Assembly (NCBI RefSeq): GCF_954871325.1
Contig: NC_088778.1
Coordinates: forward strand, 34,236,730 to 34,300,729
Origin: Gordionus sp. m RMFG-2023
Taxonomy: Eukaryota; Nematomorpha; Gordioida; Chordodea; Parachordodidae
Direction: 5' to 3'
Length of the DNA stretch: 64,000 bases
In this document: positions 31,801-44,725 of the stretch, in pieces
How the letters are laid out: the number at the start of each line of letters is the position of its first letter
Position numbering within the stretch: position 1 is the stretch's first letter
Notes under the pieces: model-generated
Database searches by the model: none
Told to the model about the DNA's origin: nothing
Seen by the model: only the letters and a program-made list of their open reading frames with translations
Translations under genes and position numbers: made by a program

Positions 31801-34800
31801 TATAAATATAAATTAATCAAAACATCCATATCCTTTAATATCATTCCTCAAGGGGGTTAAAAAAAAATCAAAATTAACATATCGTCGGCTGAGTATTATA
31901 TTGTCCTAAATCCACTATTTTTTTTTTTTACAAAAATCAACGACCGAAAATATTTAAAATATAATTTAAAAAATAATCCTTTATTTGTATCATTAACACT
32001 GTGATGATCTCCTATTTAAAATAAAAGAAATGTACAATTATTTTAATATTCTCCTATAAAATTCTTTTTAAAAAAAATGAAATATTAAATAAATGTGTAA
32101 AATCAACCTTGTATATACCATCGTATCGATTGCCTTCTTTGGGTGAGAATTTGGAGAATTTCCTAGCCTTGTAATTGCGCACGACTCTAAGGGGCAACCC
32201 GGCTCTCCAGTTATTAGCCTCCCCGCCGATATTATCGTTAAGGGGGCAGTCACAGTTCTTGGCTAATGATCTTACAGATATAGGAAGAAAAATTATTTTG
32301 AATTCTATTCAGTGATCCCCAATATAGCAAATAATGTTTTACAGTATGGTTGGTCTGAAGGAACTAATATCACCACCCAATCGGATGCCTTCTCTTGAGA
32401 TCAACCCCAATTTAGGTTGGCTTTTACATCACCGTAGTGGAAATGGTGATCATATTCTATCCCAGATCACAGGGAACATTTTAGACCTCCGGAAACTGCT
32501 CAGAGACGTTGCCACTCCTCCCGCCATGTTGAGAGGCAGAAGATAGGATATTGGTGATAAAATTGATAATGGGCGACAAATAGCGGGGCCCAGGATAGTA
32601 AAAGGTGGGGTTAAGGGGAACAAAAGGTAAAACTGGCTTACCCAGGTAAATCTGGAGAACCGACAAAAAACGATAAAGAAGAATACGAGTTAAGTATCCA
32701 AATACATGTATACTTCTCAGTGATGTTGCTAGTTTATCAACTTCCATAATTTTGAAGATTAGTACCAAAACGGGGAAAGTAATTCTATCCTTGAACGAGT
32801 AAAAAAATTAGAAAGTTTTAGAATCTAAAATTTGCAAAATCCTTCAAAGGGTCTCTAAAGTTTTCACGGGATACTTGGATATATAAATTCTGTATCTAAA
32901 ATATCTAGAAAAGGTATCTGTATCGTTATCTTTTTAGAGATGCATTTGAAAAGTATCTGTTAACAATTGTGATTACAAAAACATTCGATCAAGAAATAAT
33001 GGCGTATATTTGAAGGATACGAAAAATAGAATACTCGATGGATGAGAAGACCTCCTTATAAAAATGAAGTTGTTAAATAGTTAACATCGAAAAAATCGAT
33101 TTTTTTTTTCTTAAATGACATTCATTCATTTAAAAAATATATAATGATGGGCATAATAAAACTTGTTGTATTTAGTAAGTTTTTGGTCACAAGATTGAAC
33201 AGCTGTCCGCTTATTTCCCGACAAGTCCCTTCCACCGCTTCCGGTATAATAGAATTCATCTCCGAAATCCTAACATTAAATCGTAAAAACGTCAATATAT
33301 ACATATAATAATAATAATTTTATTTTTTTTTATAAATTTAAATACCTTGGGAAAGTAGATAAATATAATTTTATTATTTAGTTTTCCTAGAGGAACATAA
33401 GAACAAGTAGTGTCGTTAAAAAGTCCGATTCGGGTAATAACAATATGTAAGCCAAAAGATTGCACATAGCTAGCAGAAGTGCTTAGAATTCCATTTGCCA
33501 AATCTCGATTTATCGGACCGGTTTTGAAAAATCGACCCAGATCGATTTTTTTTCAACAATACTAAATACAAGTTTCTCCTGGTACCTATTCCAAACTCTA
33601 GAAACTCTCAATATAATTACACACAAGCACAACTAGGCTCTAAAAAAAAATGTGAGTGTCACCTATAAGAGGATAATGATATGTGACGAATTAAAAAAAT
33701 CAAAACTTCGTCATCTTCGTATCCGCCAGAAAAAACGATGGAATAAGCTCCTTCCTCTTCTCTTCCATGAATTCCCGCCACGTGAGGCCTATGTACTCCG
33801 CATTCTGATACCTTCATCATAGATTATTTTTTTTAAAAAAAAATATTGAATAATTTTTTTTCCACCCGGGAATGCTTTTTTTTATAAGATTAAAAACGAT
33901 TATGATCACTTCCGGAGTTAATATTCATTCATGGCGATAAAAAAAAATAATATAATAAATTCTTTACCTGAAGTCGAAATTTCCAAGAAGTGCCAACACT
34001 GATACCTGGAATAGGTCCAAAGTGATTGGAAGGTACAATGGTACATATTCTGGTCCTACCAACGCACGCCATACCCTTAATTATTAATAAATTATTTAGG
34101 TATATAACTTTTTGCATGACCTCACCTCTCCCTCTCAATCCGATATTTAGCTCAATTTAGCATGTTAACTTCAAAGAGATTCGTTATCTATCTTATTAAA
34201 TCTAAGTATTACTTCTATTATAGGACAGATGTGTTTTTTTTTAAATAATATGATTTCTTAAAAAAAAATTGGAATGTTAAAACAAGGATAAATTCTGCAT
34301 GTACAAGTAGAACTTATTAAGTATTATTATTTCTCTATCAAAGACAACCATATGATTATAAAATGACAGGAAAATGGTGGATTTGGTGTGGGGTTGATTT
34401 TATACGTTATTAAGACTAGGAACCAGAGAATGAGTGGTAGGTGAAAGGAGAATATTCCAATTGACAGAGAATCTGAAGACGATTCAATGAACAACAGGAT
34501 TAAATAAAGATTGTATAATTCGCTACTTATTAGTCGAGGGGGAAATGAATGATAACCTCCTCAGTCCTCCCAAAATACAGGAATTATTTCCAGAATAGAT
34601 CTTGACATGTTTTAAAATAATGCCATTATAAAACCATGAAAAAAATAATTGTGTCCAGCATTTTAAATTCCAAGTAATTTTACCTTGCCCCAATCGTGAG
34701 AAGAATGCAATCTTTTGGCCGAATTCGCTAGGGCATCTTTGGCTCGCTTATTTCTCGTGCTAATATAAAATTCGGTATCCGAATCAGAATCGTCGCCCGC

Positions 34801-37800
34801 GGAAGCAGCCGAATAATCGGAGGCAGAGTTGGCATCTTCACTGGCGGAACTCTTTAACTTACCGGAAGTGTTGCATGTTTTCGAACGTTTATCTCTTTTA
34901 CGCTTTTTAAAAAGAAAATAAGATAATTGAAATTTCAAAAAATCAGGCCTTCAATTAGTTAGTTATAATTCGCTCTTCTAGTAGACATGTCATAATACCT
35001 AGACTCTGACGATGCATTCGTTAAAAGTATACATCAACGAAAAAACAGCTGGGGACGCCATTTTTGATTGTTCATATCATTATCAAAAACATTTTAAACG
35101 AGAGGCCAAATTATTCCTATGTCAGAACGCTAACTTTATTAAAATTGCCTGATCTGTTCTTAACATGAGAATAATTGCCAAAAAATGGTTTACGAAAATG
35201 GCGAGTCCAGCTGATTTGCATTCAACTACGCCTTCAAATGGATCATCATGAATGCGTCATCAGTTTAGGTATTATTATTATTATATGTTATTTGGATTTA
35301 ATGTAATTTAACAAAAATGGAAGTAATTTATAATAATAGGTGTAAAGATAACATTAAATAATTTAATGATTATTTTTTAGTTGAGTGATAAAACTAATAG
35401 GCTATCTTTGTTTGCTGGATACCTCCATTTAAATATTGTGAATTAGAGACTCCTAGAAATCCCGACCCTTATAAAAAATATCATAACGTGCTAGGAAATA
35501 CGTACAAAAAAAAAATCAGAGTTGATAAAAGATACTTTTTAAGATCTAGATACAGATACATCGTCTAAAATAATATCTAGATACAGATATTTTAATCAAA
35601 AATATATCTAGATACAGATACCACATTTTTATATCTAGATCCTTTAACAACTCTGAAAAAATAAAAGGGTAGAGTCTGGCAATTCGTGTACAGAGGAGAA
35701 TAGAATGGAGTCAGGCCTCACAAATCTCTGATTTTTGGATAAAATTTCAAAGTGCCAGATTGGGCTACTTGTTCAAAAAAAATCTTAATGGATGGGGCCT
35801 TTCAGATTATCTGTTGTATATACTATTTAAATATAAAAAGGTTTGCATATATATACCTTTAAGATAGACTTCAACAGTTTTCCGCCATCTCCGGGCTTTA
35901 TGATTTCATCGGAGTCCAGCTTGCATGCGGGACAATACCTGTATTTTTTTTTTTACAAATTCATACGAATCGTTTATTTAATGCAGATAAGGTTTGAAAA
36001 TAAAAGATAAAATATTAAAGATTTAGATCTTTGGCTGAGAAGATTTTTTTTGCCACTTGAGATATTTTCTGAATCTATTAAAATTTTTTCAGAAGCAGTT
36101 TAGATAAAAAGATCAGTTTATTTTAAAAAAACTCAAATTTGATAATTATAGGTGAAACATCTCATAAATTTTTTTAAAATTTTTATTCATTTGAAACACT
36201 ATGAAAATTAAAAATACAATTTCAAAATTGTGTTCCCAAAAAGGAACCATAATTATATTTAAAAAAATTTTAATCTAAATTTTAATGACGTATATATAAA
36301 AATTCCTTAGCTTCGTTTGTAAAAAACCCGGTTTTTTTGCGAAATGAAGAAAATTATTTCTTTTTAAAGATATAAATATAAATATAAAAAATATTAGCAA
36401 ATTATTTTAATTTAGTTTTGAAACCAATCTTCGTCAGATAGAGGGAAATCGTCTGGGTGCATAGGAGGCTCCAGACAGTAGGAATGGTAGGCTAGGTCGC
36501 ATTCGTCACACATGATCTGTTTGTCCAAATTATTTTTCCGGCCACAAACCGTGCAATGGCAATCTTTGCAGTTCTTCTTCGGATCATCTTTGCATTTATC
36601 GCAACCATATTTCAATTTTCCTAGGTGTTTAAAAAGAAAGAGCATATGATACTAATTAGATATATTAAAATTGATCATGCTATTGTACACAATAATTGAT
36701 TAATTCATTTAAAAAAAACTTATATATTTAAAAATAAATGTGAAAACTGAAATATATTATGCTCTTCCAAAAAATAAATAAATAGAATTTTCCGATTCTA
36801 TAAAATAAATACGGAAAATTCGAATTCTTTTCAACACCTCTAGGAAAAATGAAAAACATATTTCAGCTATTCCCATGCCATAAAATTTTTGATTATTACT
36901 TAACTGCGTAACATAATGAATTACACTTTCAAATTATTGTAAAAAATTAAAGTCATTTTTTTAAAATCAATAAATAATTATATTAATGCTTTTGATAAAA
37001 TTATCTCTAGTCACATGATCTATGAATCCACTACAATTAAACACTAAGAAGTGTTGTTGGGTAATTGATAAATTGAATCGTGTTCCTATTTTGCTAAAGT
37101 AGATACATCCTTGATCAAAGTGAAAGGATCTGATACACTTGCAAAAGGTACTATTCATGATATATTATATAATAAACATTATAGACAGAAGGGAGCATAT
37201 TGCGCTAAATATAATCCCAAAACCATAATAATCTTATAACAGTAAATTCAGAAAAACCTTATATGAAATTTGGATATCACCAGTATATTATACATAGTTT
37301 AATTTGAGCCATTTTTCAAATATGTTTCCATGTAAATTGAAAATATTTTTTATAAAAAATATCACTATGGTCAAAATGAAATATATAATAAAGAGGCTTT
37401 TCGAAAACCTCGGGAAGTATTCTAGCTATTTTTTATAATCATATTCCATTGATTATTTATAATATGTCACTATTTGATTCTAGAATTTTCTGTCTTGAAT
37501 ATAGTATATTTTCTCATTATAATGTACTTATAGGTTTAATTGAATCGTGTTCAGTGGTATCATTTTGATCCTGAGTTTTTGATTTGTTTATCTCATAGAT
37601 TTCCTCGCAAAATTGGATTTTACAGTTTGTTAAGAATTGTTCATCGTTCCTTTTTATTGTGTTTTTTTAATAAAATATTTTTTTTTGTAAATACTGAATT
37701 AAAACTATAAAATAAATGACAATATTATATTGAATTTTAAATTTAAATGATTATAATCAGATATGTACCATATAAAGTTTAGTATTGGACCCATACTCAT

Positions 37801-39106
37801 TGTGTTGGGTACTTTTTATCTTTTGCTAATACCAGATTATCTAACCCTCTAAAGGATAATCTAACAAAATTATATTTTCTTGCAAAAATTATCAAATATT
37901 TTTTAAATTCATAGTAAAGATTGTTAATTTTGTAGACCATATTTAATTAATAAAATAGTTTTAAAAAAGTCCTCCCCCCCCTCTTATGCTTTCTAAGACT
38001 GTCAAACTGCTGTTTAATAATTTAAAAGGCTTTTAATACATTTAGGTAAAAAAAAAGAAGTTGTAAATTTAAAATAAAGTTTGTTTTAGTGTTTGTTTTC
38101 CAGTAAATTCTAAGTATAGGTGGTATTAGCCTAAGAAGTATTAGTATCAGAAAAAAATGGTATTGATGAAATAAACAAATAAATACCCTAGATTTATATC
38201 GACATATAGATCTTTTCTTCTGTTGCTCATACTTTTCTTAGAAACAGAACATTCATACCAATAACCTCTATCCTGAGGCTTATCAATATTGTAATTAACT
38301 AATACAATTTGGCCAATGTTTAATGAATCCAAGCTTAAAAGATGAGAAGACCTAAACCTGATTGTGTTAGTCATTTCATTGCTTATAGGTATGTCGACTA
38401 TTTTATCGTAGCTAAAAATATTCAAAATAATATACCATAAAATTATAATGTTACCCAATATATTGCACTTTAATAATAGTTTCCGAAATTGAATTGAGGA
38501 TATTATTTTTTTGATAAATATTTATAATTACAGATTCAAACCAGGCTCCACTATCTTCATCTTTTACATCAACTGCATCTTTTATCTAAATTATTGTTCA
38601 TAAATATTTAGTGGATAAAAAAAATTAACTTTAAAATCTCCTGAATTATTTAATTGTATAATGCTTGCGATTTCTTTGTCAGCTATATTGTTATCATCAA
38701 TTTCCTAAAATATTAAAATACAAAATAAAATCCATCATTTAATTGTATTATAACTTCATTTAATATTGCTTTAGGATTGTCAATTGAGGATAGGATATTT
38801 TCTTTAACCATCAATTGTATGATTTCATTTAAACCCACTTCGTAATCATAAAGTGAATATGAATCTTCGAGCTTAAAATATATATGTGGTTTAATTTATT
38901 TAAATATAGACTCCTCGAATGTCATATAAAGAAATATAAGATAAAATAAATACTTGTTTCCCTCTGTAAAATAAACGTTGATGATCAACTTCAATCAAAA
39001 ACTTTTTCGATATTCTCATCTTGAGTTCCTTAATTTTAGTCAGCTTGCTTAGGCCATCAAAAACTTCCATCCTTTTTGCATCAAACGTCCTAATTCTGAT
39101 CCACAT
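25893..39106 (-). CDS. UHRF1: UHRF1, E3 ubiquitin ligase and hemimethylated-DNA reader, 18 exons, complete
   Basis: Nuclear factor that recruits DNMT1 to replicated CpG sites and ubiquitylates histone H3. Exons in transcript order: 38954-39106, 38755-38871, 38630-38704, 38455-38585, 38187-38411, 37528-37649, 36425-36620, 35857-35938, 34684-34902, 33968-34075, 33707-33811, 33163-33269, 32108-32270, 30270-30407, 29427-29817, 28748-28854, 28110-28208, 25893-26039. All junctions are GT-AG and phase-compatible; the sum is 2685 nt, 894 residues (human 793). Domains: ubiquitin-like (1-77, start MWIRIRTFD), tandem Tudor (about 120-275, GAWFES and VQYIGYD keep the aromatic cage), PHD (about 276-345, [10 protein letters not shown] and DEDWYCPAC), SRA (441-645, [11 protein letters not shown] thumb, GGYEDDE pocket, SGNKR finger), RING (826-866, [21 protein letters not shown]) and the family ending LFPGYDKGR. 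The 391-bp exon 29427-29817 encodes an unusually long acidic/basic linker. All key residues are present, so it is probably functional. Confidence 0.96.
26255..27045. repeat. Long inverted-repeat (foldback-like) element in the last UHRF1 intron
   Basis: Two arms of roughly 230 bp in opposite orientation (about 26255-26490 and 26815-27045) surround a unique centre of about 320 bp. Matching blocks include TATGCTGGAGG.GGCGCCAAA / AGTCTCTTTGGCGCACCCTCCAGCATA-type sequence, AATGCAATTCTTTTTA / AAAAGAATTGCATT and GATATTTTAAGAAGTC / GACTTCTTAAAATATC. The centre is less AT-rich and has no open frame. Its family is unknown. Confidence 0.75.
27735..27905. repeat. GACGATGCATTC-type short element, degraded copy
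   Basis: Shares AACAGCTGGGGATGCCATTTTG, CCCATATGATCATTA and TATTCCTATGTC with the copies at 34992, 49186 and 57245. Located in the last UHRF1 intron. Confidence 0.55.
31379..31555. repeat. hAT-type short element copy 9, truncated
   Basis: Starts GTGTTGTTTAACGGCTACG and keeps the GAAAAATATTAGGCG and AAAATAATGAGCTTAC parts, but the right terminal repeat is gone. Intronic in UHRF1. Confidence 0.6.
34992..35280. repeat. GACGATGCATTC-type short element in UHRF1 intron
   Basis: Left end ATAATACCTAGACTCTGACGATGC and right end GAATGCGTCATCAGTTTAGGTATTAT are inverted relatives. The interior holds CAGCTGGGGACGCCATTT and, inverted, GCGAGTCCAGCTGATTTGC. ATAATACCTA-type ends suggest target-site TA/AT-rich insertion. 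Confidence 0.7.
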
Positions 39107-39162
39107 TTAAAAATTTGTGAACAAATTTTAAAATTTAAAAACCGCGGCTGCAAAAATGGATA

Positions 39163-39420
39163 GAGGTACCATTTAACACATGTAGTTTATAAAATAGTTT
39201 ATCGTCAGTTCATTTAAAATCGAAAAAAAAAATTAAAAAATAAAGATTTGAACTTTGAGGGTCTACAGTTCGAAAAAAAAAATGAATTTTCAATAGAGAT
39301 TAAAAACATATTAATTATTTGTTTAAATATATATGTTTTAGATGGTCAACTTGATAGCAAGACTTTCAAATTATTCATATTACTAACATAAACACCAACA
39401 GAATTTACTTATTTATAGAC
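39163..39420. other. Putative UHRF1 promoter interval
   Basis: Lies between the UHRF1 start codon (39106) and the exons of the next minus-strand gene (39530 onward). It contains a GATAGAGGTACCATTTAAC sequence like the ends of the GGCC elements at 3992 and 58190. No core promoter motif recognised. Confidence 0.3.
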
Positions 39421-39529
39421 ATTTAAAATTAAAATCAGCCCTTCTCCTACCCCATAACTTCATAAAGTAATTAAATATTTGCTAATTCCCGGGTATGAGC
39501 TTTTGCTTTCTCAACTCATTTTATTAGTG

Positions 39530-40065
39530 TTAGCCTATAGTAAATAACAGTTTACCGCTGGAGTACAAGTATGTGAGGCTTGTCCACAAACATGTAAAGG
39601 ACTCCTCATAAATTTTTTTCCAATGTAACCTATTCCAGTTTGATGGAAATGAGGTAAATATAGCATCTGTTAATTCTTTAACGTTAGAGGTAATGGACTT
39701 CACATATAACGATTCCATCAAATCTTCTAGTTTAATTATTATAGTTAAAATACCTTTAAGTAATAATATACTCCCTTTTTAGAAAATTTACCTATTGACT
39801 ATTTAAAAATATATTATATAAAAAAGTCCAATTTATAATAAATAATTTTAAGTCAGATAGATCAAAAATTATTAATTTATAAAACACTAATCTCCTTTAC
39901 TTTACTCGGTCATTTATCAGCAATTTTTCTCTGATGATTTTATGGGATTCACCGATTTCCGTCTAATTTATTATGCATTTTCGGTCTTTTAAACGTCTCA
40001 CCATTAAGTCCACTTTATGATATCTGTCGAATCGAATACAATCTTTTAAAGTTAGAAATTTTCCT
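39530..40065 (-). CDS. Exons of an unrecognised gene
   Basis: Three exon-like pieces upstream of UHRF1 on the same strand. Exon A 40002-40065 reads GKFLTLKDCIRFDRYHKVDL plus ATG before a GTGAG donor. Exon B 39906-39962 reads TEIGESHKIIREKLLINDR. Exon C, about 39547-39728, reads EDLMESLYVKSI..., ending near LYSSG at a GTAAA donor (or continuing to a stop at 39530). The A-B intron is only 39 nt (GTGAGACG...AAATTAG) and keeps the frame. The B-to-C phases do not match with the acceptors I can see, so an exon or another boundary is missing. The sequence is protein-like (Trp- and Lys-rich helices), but I do not recognise the family. Confidence 0.4.
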
Positions 40066-40086
40066 CTTTATACTTATGACATCACA

Positions 40087-40301
40087 TAGTGTTGTTAAAC
40101 GGTCGATTTGAGCCGATTTTTAAAGATGCTAAACATTATAGCCAGATAAATACCGCCTAAGCGTCGATATTTCGCCAATACATGCTCAAATCTATGTGCC
40201 ATCTATTAGCAGAATCTTTAGGCTTACATAATATTTTTTTAGATAAAATATTGTGTTCGCTGTTTTTAAAAATAATCAAATTGAGTCGTTTAGCAACACT
40301 A
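40087..40301. repeat. hAT-type short element copy 10, perfect 8-bp target duplication
   Basis: TAGTGTTGTTAAACGGTCG ... GAGTCGTTTAGCAACACTA, flanked by ACATCACA at 40079-40086 and ACATCACA at 40302-40309. Internal arms as in the other copies. Confidence 0.92.
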
Positions 40302-40309
40302 ACATCACA

Positions 40310-42220
40310 CTTTGTACATTCTGTTTATAAGTCTCTTCTCATGCGTTGTCATTGTCATATTTTCACTATCAAAATAATAATTAATATTTATATTAATATT
40401 TTGCAAATTGCTGGTTCCTTGACAACTTCTAAGTGCTCTTTCCATGACCAAACGCTGTAACTATTGTAATATCCTTACTTTCCAGTTTTTGTGCCATCCT
40501 TTTTAATAATTAATATACAATTTTTATTTGCTTTAATTAAACAAAAGCTGTCAGTGCAATAAATGAGACACTACATATTGTAAGAATTTCTTTATTGGAA
40601 AATACTAGAGCATAATAAAAATAATATATAAATTATCATGTAAAAAATTATACTTTTGTAATATATATTTTATCTACTTTCTTCTTAGCCATATAAATTT
40701 ACATAAGGATTATTTAAAATTCATTAGTCAAAATATATTCCAATTATAATTACGGTTTACCAAAATTGTTCACATTACAAAATATCATTATGTAAATAAA
40801 ATGCTATCTTTATATGTAATTTTAAATTTAGAATAAATGGGCCTATGGGTGTATGGTATTGCCATTGTTGTGTCTGAAAAATATTATATAATATATTATA
40901 ATCACTATCTGAATGATTAAATAGGCAGTTTTCCTATTTTATGATGAAACATATGTGATAGTTTAACAAAATTTAGTCGAGATACCTCATGCAAGTTTAA
41001 AATCAGAAAAGATATTGATTGAGATTGGCTTAAAGTCATATGTACTATAGTCATCTCATAAACCACATCGCAAAAAGATTAATAAAAAAAGTAACGGTAC
41101 GAAAAACGATGGGAAATCATTTGGGAACATTATAATATTAAACCCCACGGATTATTTATGCCTTATTTTTGATTCAACACAAAAACTACAAAATCTGACT
41201 ATCAAGGTTATTATGGGAGGGGGAAAGTTTGGACTATATATACAAGATCAAATGGGAGAAAAACATTAATTATGAAAATAATACAAAATATCCACAATAA
41301 ATCCTGGAGTGATGCTAGATCGACTAAAGTCATTATAAAAATTGCCGCCTTATGAAAATATGATACTCAGGGCAAATCGATATGTTTCTAATGGTATGTT
41401 TAAAGCTGGCAATGTCAACTTAATGGTAGACTTGAAATCTAACTGATAACAAGATAAAGCACAAAAAAATTTAAACTTTGTAACTAAATGAGTGTCTCCG
41501 TTATAACACAAAGATATAATACTCTTATAATATAGTTCTAATCTTGTACTGTATAAAAATGTGACATTTTACCCTATTAACAGACAAAATATAGAAAAAT
41601 TCAATTAGTTGAATATATTATACGTCAAGTCCCCAATAATATTCTAAATGCTAGAATACGAAATATGAATAATAAAACATATACACATTACAAATTTATC
41701 TGGAATAGGAAAAATATTATATGAATAGGAACCATATAACACAGATTTGTCACAATTACTAACAAAAGAAAAGAATTCAAAAACATTACACATGCTACGA
41801 AGACCTACTTGGAAAAAAGTTAGGAAAAATAAATTACCATTAAAAAAATTAATTGTATTTATATAACCTAAGAGATAACACTATATTTAACTAAAGAATA
41901 TATAAAACATTTTTCATAACATACTATAATACAATTCTGCTATAAAAAAATTGTAGGATGCATATTGTTGGAAAATTTATTAATACTGTCCTTGACTTAC
42001 CTTGATCTTCCTTAAATGATTTAGGGGGAGGATGTAATACAATAGAAAATATACTTCGCAAATAAAAATAGTTTATCAATAAATAACCAAATAGGTTAGG
42101 TTTCTATAAGTCATCCTTGATAACTTAATTTATTTTTTCTGTAACAAGGTTTGCTGGCATCTTTTAAAACAAACCGGTATAATTATTCGAGGAAGGAAAT
42201 CTGCATAGTTAACGTGGTGG
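40310..42220. other. AT-rich intergenic stretch, nothing recognised
   Basis: No exon-like reading with splice signals, RNA gene or element boundary could be supported. Confidence 0.4.
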
Positions 42221-42789
42221 GTCGTAAACAGGGTTGCCATATCCCCCCCCATCAGCGGGAGACTCCCGAAATTTTTTAGTTTACACGCCGATATCTCTCT
42301 CCCGCAAAGCTACCGCAATTGGAAATCTCCCGCAAAAATCTACAGCAATTTTTTAATATTTTTACGTATTTAATATATCAATAATAATTTTGTGAGACAT
42401 TAATTGATTATTTTTATATTTTTATAATAAATTTTAAATATTTATTCGAAAAACATGTCTAGTTTGTAAATTTATTTTTATTTTTATCCAATAATAAATC
42501 AACATCATTTCATTCATATAAGTCAGTACAGGGGAGTTCGATTGCAATACAAAAATATTCTCAAAAATAATAAATAATACAGATGCAACTACATTTGCGG
42601 AAATCGTATTCATCTATCATGTAGTTCAACATTCACAGAGCTATATCATCACAATGTGGGTCGAATCTTTTTTTCATGATATTTAACGACTTTACTATAA
42701 GTGTAAACCTTACTTGTGGCAGAACAAAAATGAACCAAAATGTTTTATTACCTGAATCCTAGAGGTCAATTCTAGACGATATGAAAGAT

Positions 42790-44105
42790 GGGCATCCATA
42801 TGCAATTCTAACAGACTCATCTAATAAGGGAAATATTAAAACATTTCCCTCGATCCTTCGCTATTTCAACAAGAATAAGAATATTTCAATAAAACTGTTA
42901 AAATTTTTTCCCCGGATAGTGAAAAATCCAAAGATGTAACTAGCCACATTATGGTAAATATAGCTGATTCAGGGTTATCAAGGATTTGCATGTCAGCTTT
43001 CTGCGCTGATAATGCCTCTGTAAATTTTAGCCAAAACCAAAATTACCGAATTGAGGAAGCACAATAATGAATTAATACCAATTGGCTGTATATGCCATAT
43101 ACTACATAATTCTTGCAAGAAGGCAATGAATGTTGGATGTCGAAAATTGTGATGAAATATTTTAACGAATTTTGTTCATCAATTAAAAGAGTTGGTGAAG
43201 TGTCTGACTTGGAATGGTGTGAATTGTTGCGATATGTACCTATCAAGTGCTTATCATTAATACCTGCCATTGTAGAATTAAAATTTTACGAACCCTTAAT
43301 AAAATATTTCTTAAATAAAAATTTTAAAAGCTGTCCTAAAATTTTGAAAATTTTTTTTGAAGATGAAATGGCAGAAACTTATTTAGAATAAGTTTCACAT
43401 GTAGGAAATCTATTTCATGCATATTCAGTTGCAATCAAACTATTCTTTATTAAAAAAGATTTACAAAATCATGCTACAGCTCTGTTCATCTCTACAGTTA
43501 AAATTTGATAATAAATTTTATGGCGCTATTGCTAAAAATATTATATTAAAATGTTCAAATAATACTCGAATTAATACATTTTTAAAAGAAGCAGATATTT
43601 TTATTAAGACAATTTTAAAATATTTACAATCAAAATTTGATTTTAATAACTATTTACAAATGTATAAATATTATGACCTTGAAACATAAACCATCAATTG
43701 ATGGTTTTTATAATTTAATAAATATATTAAAAATACCGAAAGACATTGATGTCTTGTTTGAGGAGATTGTAATTCTCCCTATTTTTTATGATTCGCCAAA
43801 ATACTTAAAGTTTGAAGGTCTAAAAGCAGAGGAGAATTTTTTCGTAATAACGATAAATCCCCATGCTTGGAAAAAATATTCAAGTATGCCATCTCCTTAC
43901 CTCATTCTAATGCCTCATCCGAGCGCATTTTTAGCCTGATGAGGACTGCCTGGAAAAAGTAGAGAAATCGGATTGCTTTAACAACATTAGAGGCCGAGTT
44001 AATGGTTAAACAAATATATAATATGTCATACCAGGAATTTTATAAATATCTCAATAACGACGGTAAACATTTAGTTCTATTATTTAAATCTCAAATAAAA
44101 TGTAA
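42790..44105 (+). pseudogene. hAT transposase remnant
   Basis: Broken transposase reading in several frames. Longest pieces are 43113-43391 (ends FFEDEMAETYLE), 43417-43689 and 43637-43939. Near 43.9 kb a different frame gives LPHSNASSERIFSLMRTAWKK followed by RNRIALTTLEAELMVKQ, the hAT C-terminal dimerisation signature (compare LPHSNAEVERVFS..R). Several stops and frame changes make it inactive. Confidence 0.75.
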
Positions 44106-44149
44106 TTAAGTTTTAGCAATGGCGCCATAAAATTTATTGTCAATTTTTA

Positions 44150-44725
44150 ACTGTAATGATAAACACATCTGCAGCATAATTTTGTGAATCTTTGTTAAGA
44201 TTCTTCTGATTGCAACTACACATTAACAGCATGTAGCAGATTTCCTACATGTTGAAATCATTCCTAAATATACCTCTGCCATTCATTATTGAAAAAAATT
44301 TCCAAAATGTTAGGATAGCTTTTATAATCTTTATTTATGAAATATTTTTTTAAAGGTTTTAAAATTTTAAAATCGATGGCAGGTATTAGGAACGTATCGC
44401 AACCAAAATTGTGCTGACTCAATTCTGTAAATACATTCTGTTTTTACCAAATTCACTGAGGCATTATCAGATCAGAAAGCTGACATGCAATTTATTGATA
44501 ATCTCGAATCTCATATATTTACCATTATGGTTAGCCATGTCTTTAGATTTTTCACTATTTGAGGGGAAAATATTTAATAGTTTTATTGAAACGACCTTAA
44601 TTTTGTTGAAATAGCGGAGGATCAAGGGAAATATTTTAATATTTTCCTTATTAGATGTATTTGTTAGAATCATATGTATGCCCATCTTTCAAATCGTCAG
44701 GAATTGACCTCCTGGATATAGGTCC
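44150..44725 (-). repeat. Inverted partial duplicate inside the hAT element
   Basis: Minus-strand reading (for example 44467-44685) parallels the plus-strand transposase segment at 42.79-43.0 kb: the same NTSNKENIKIFP..LRYFNK and SEKSKDMANHNGKY residues appear in diverged form. The element therefore holds a head-to-head internal repeat of about 0.5 kb, with a spacer of about 0.7 kb. Confidence 0.65.

Noticed and set aside
36967-37158. 63-codon minus-strand open frame in a UHRF1 intron
   Set aside because: The flanking exons already join in phase and the peptide has no UHRF1 counterpart.
38705-38721. Possible 17-nt GT-AG intron in UHRF1
   Set aside because: The 50-nt intron 38705-38754 keeps the frame with a believable size.
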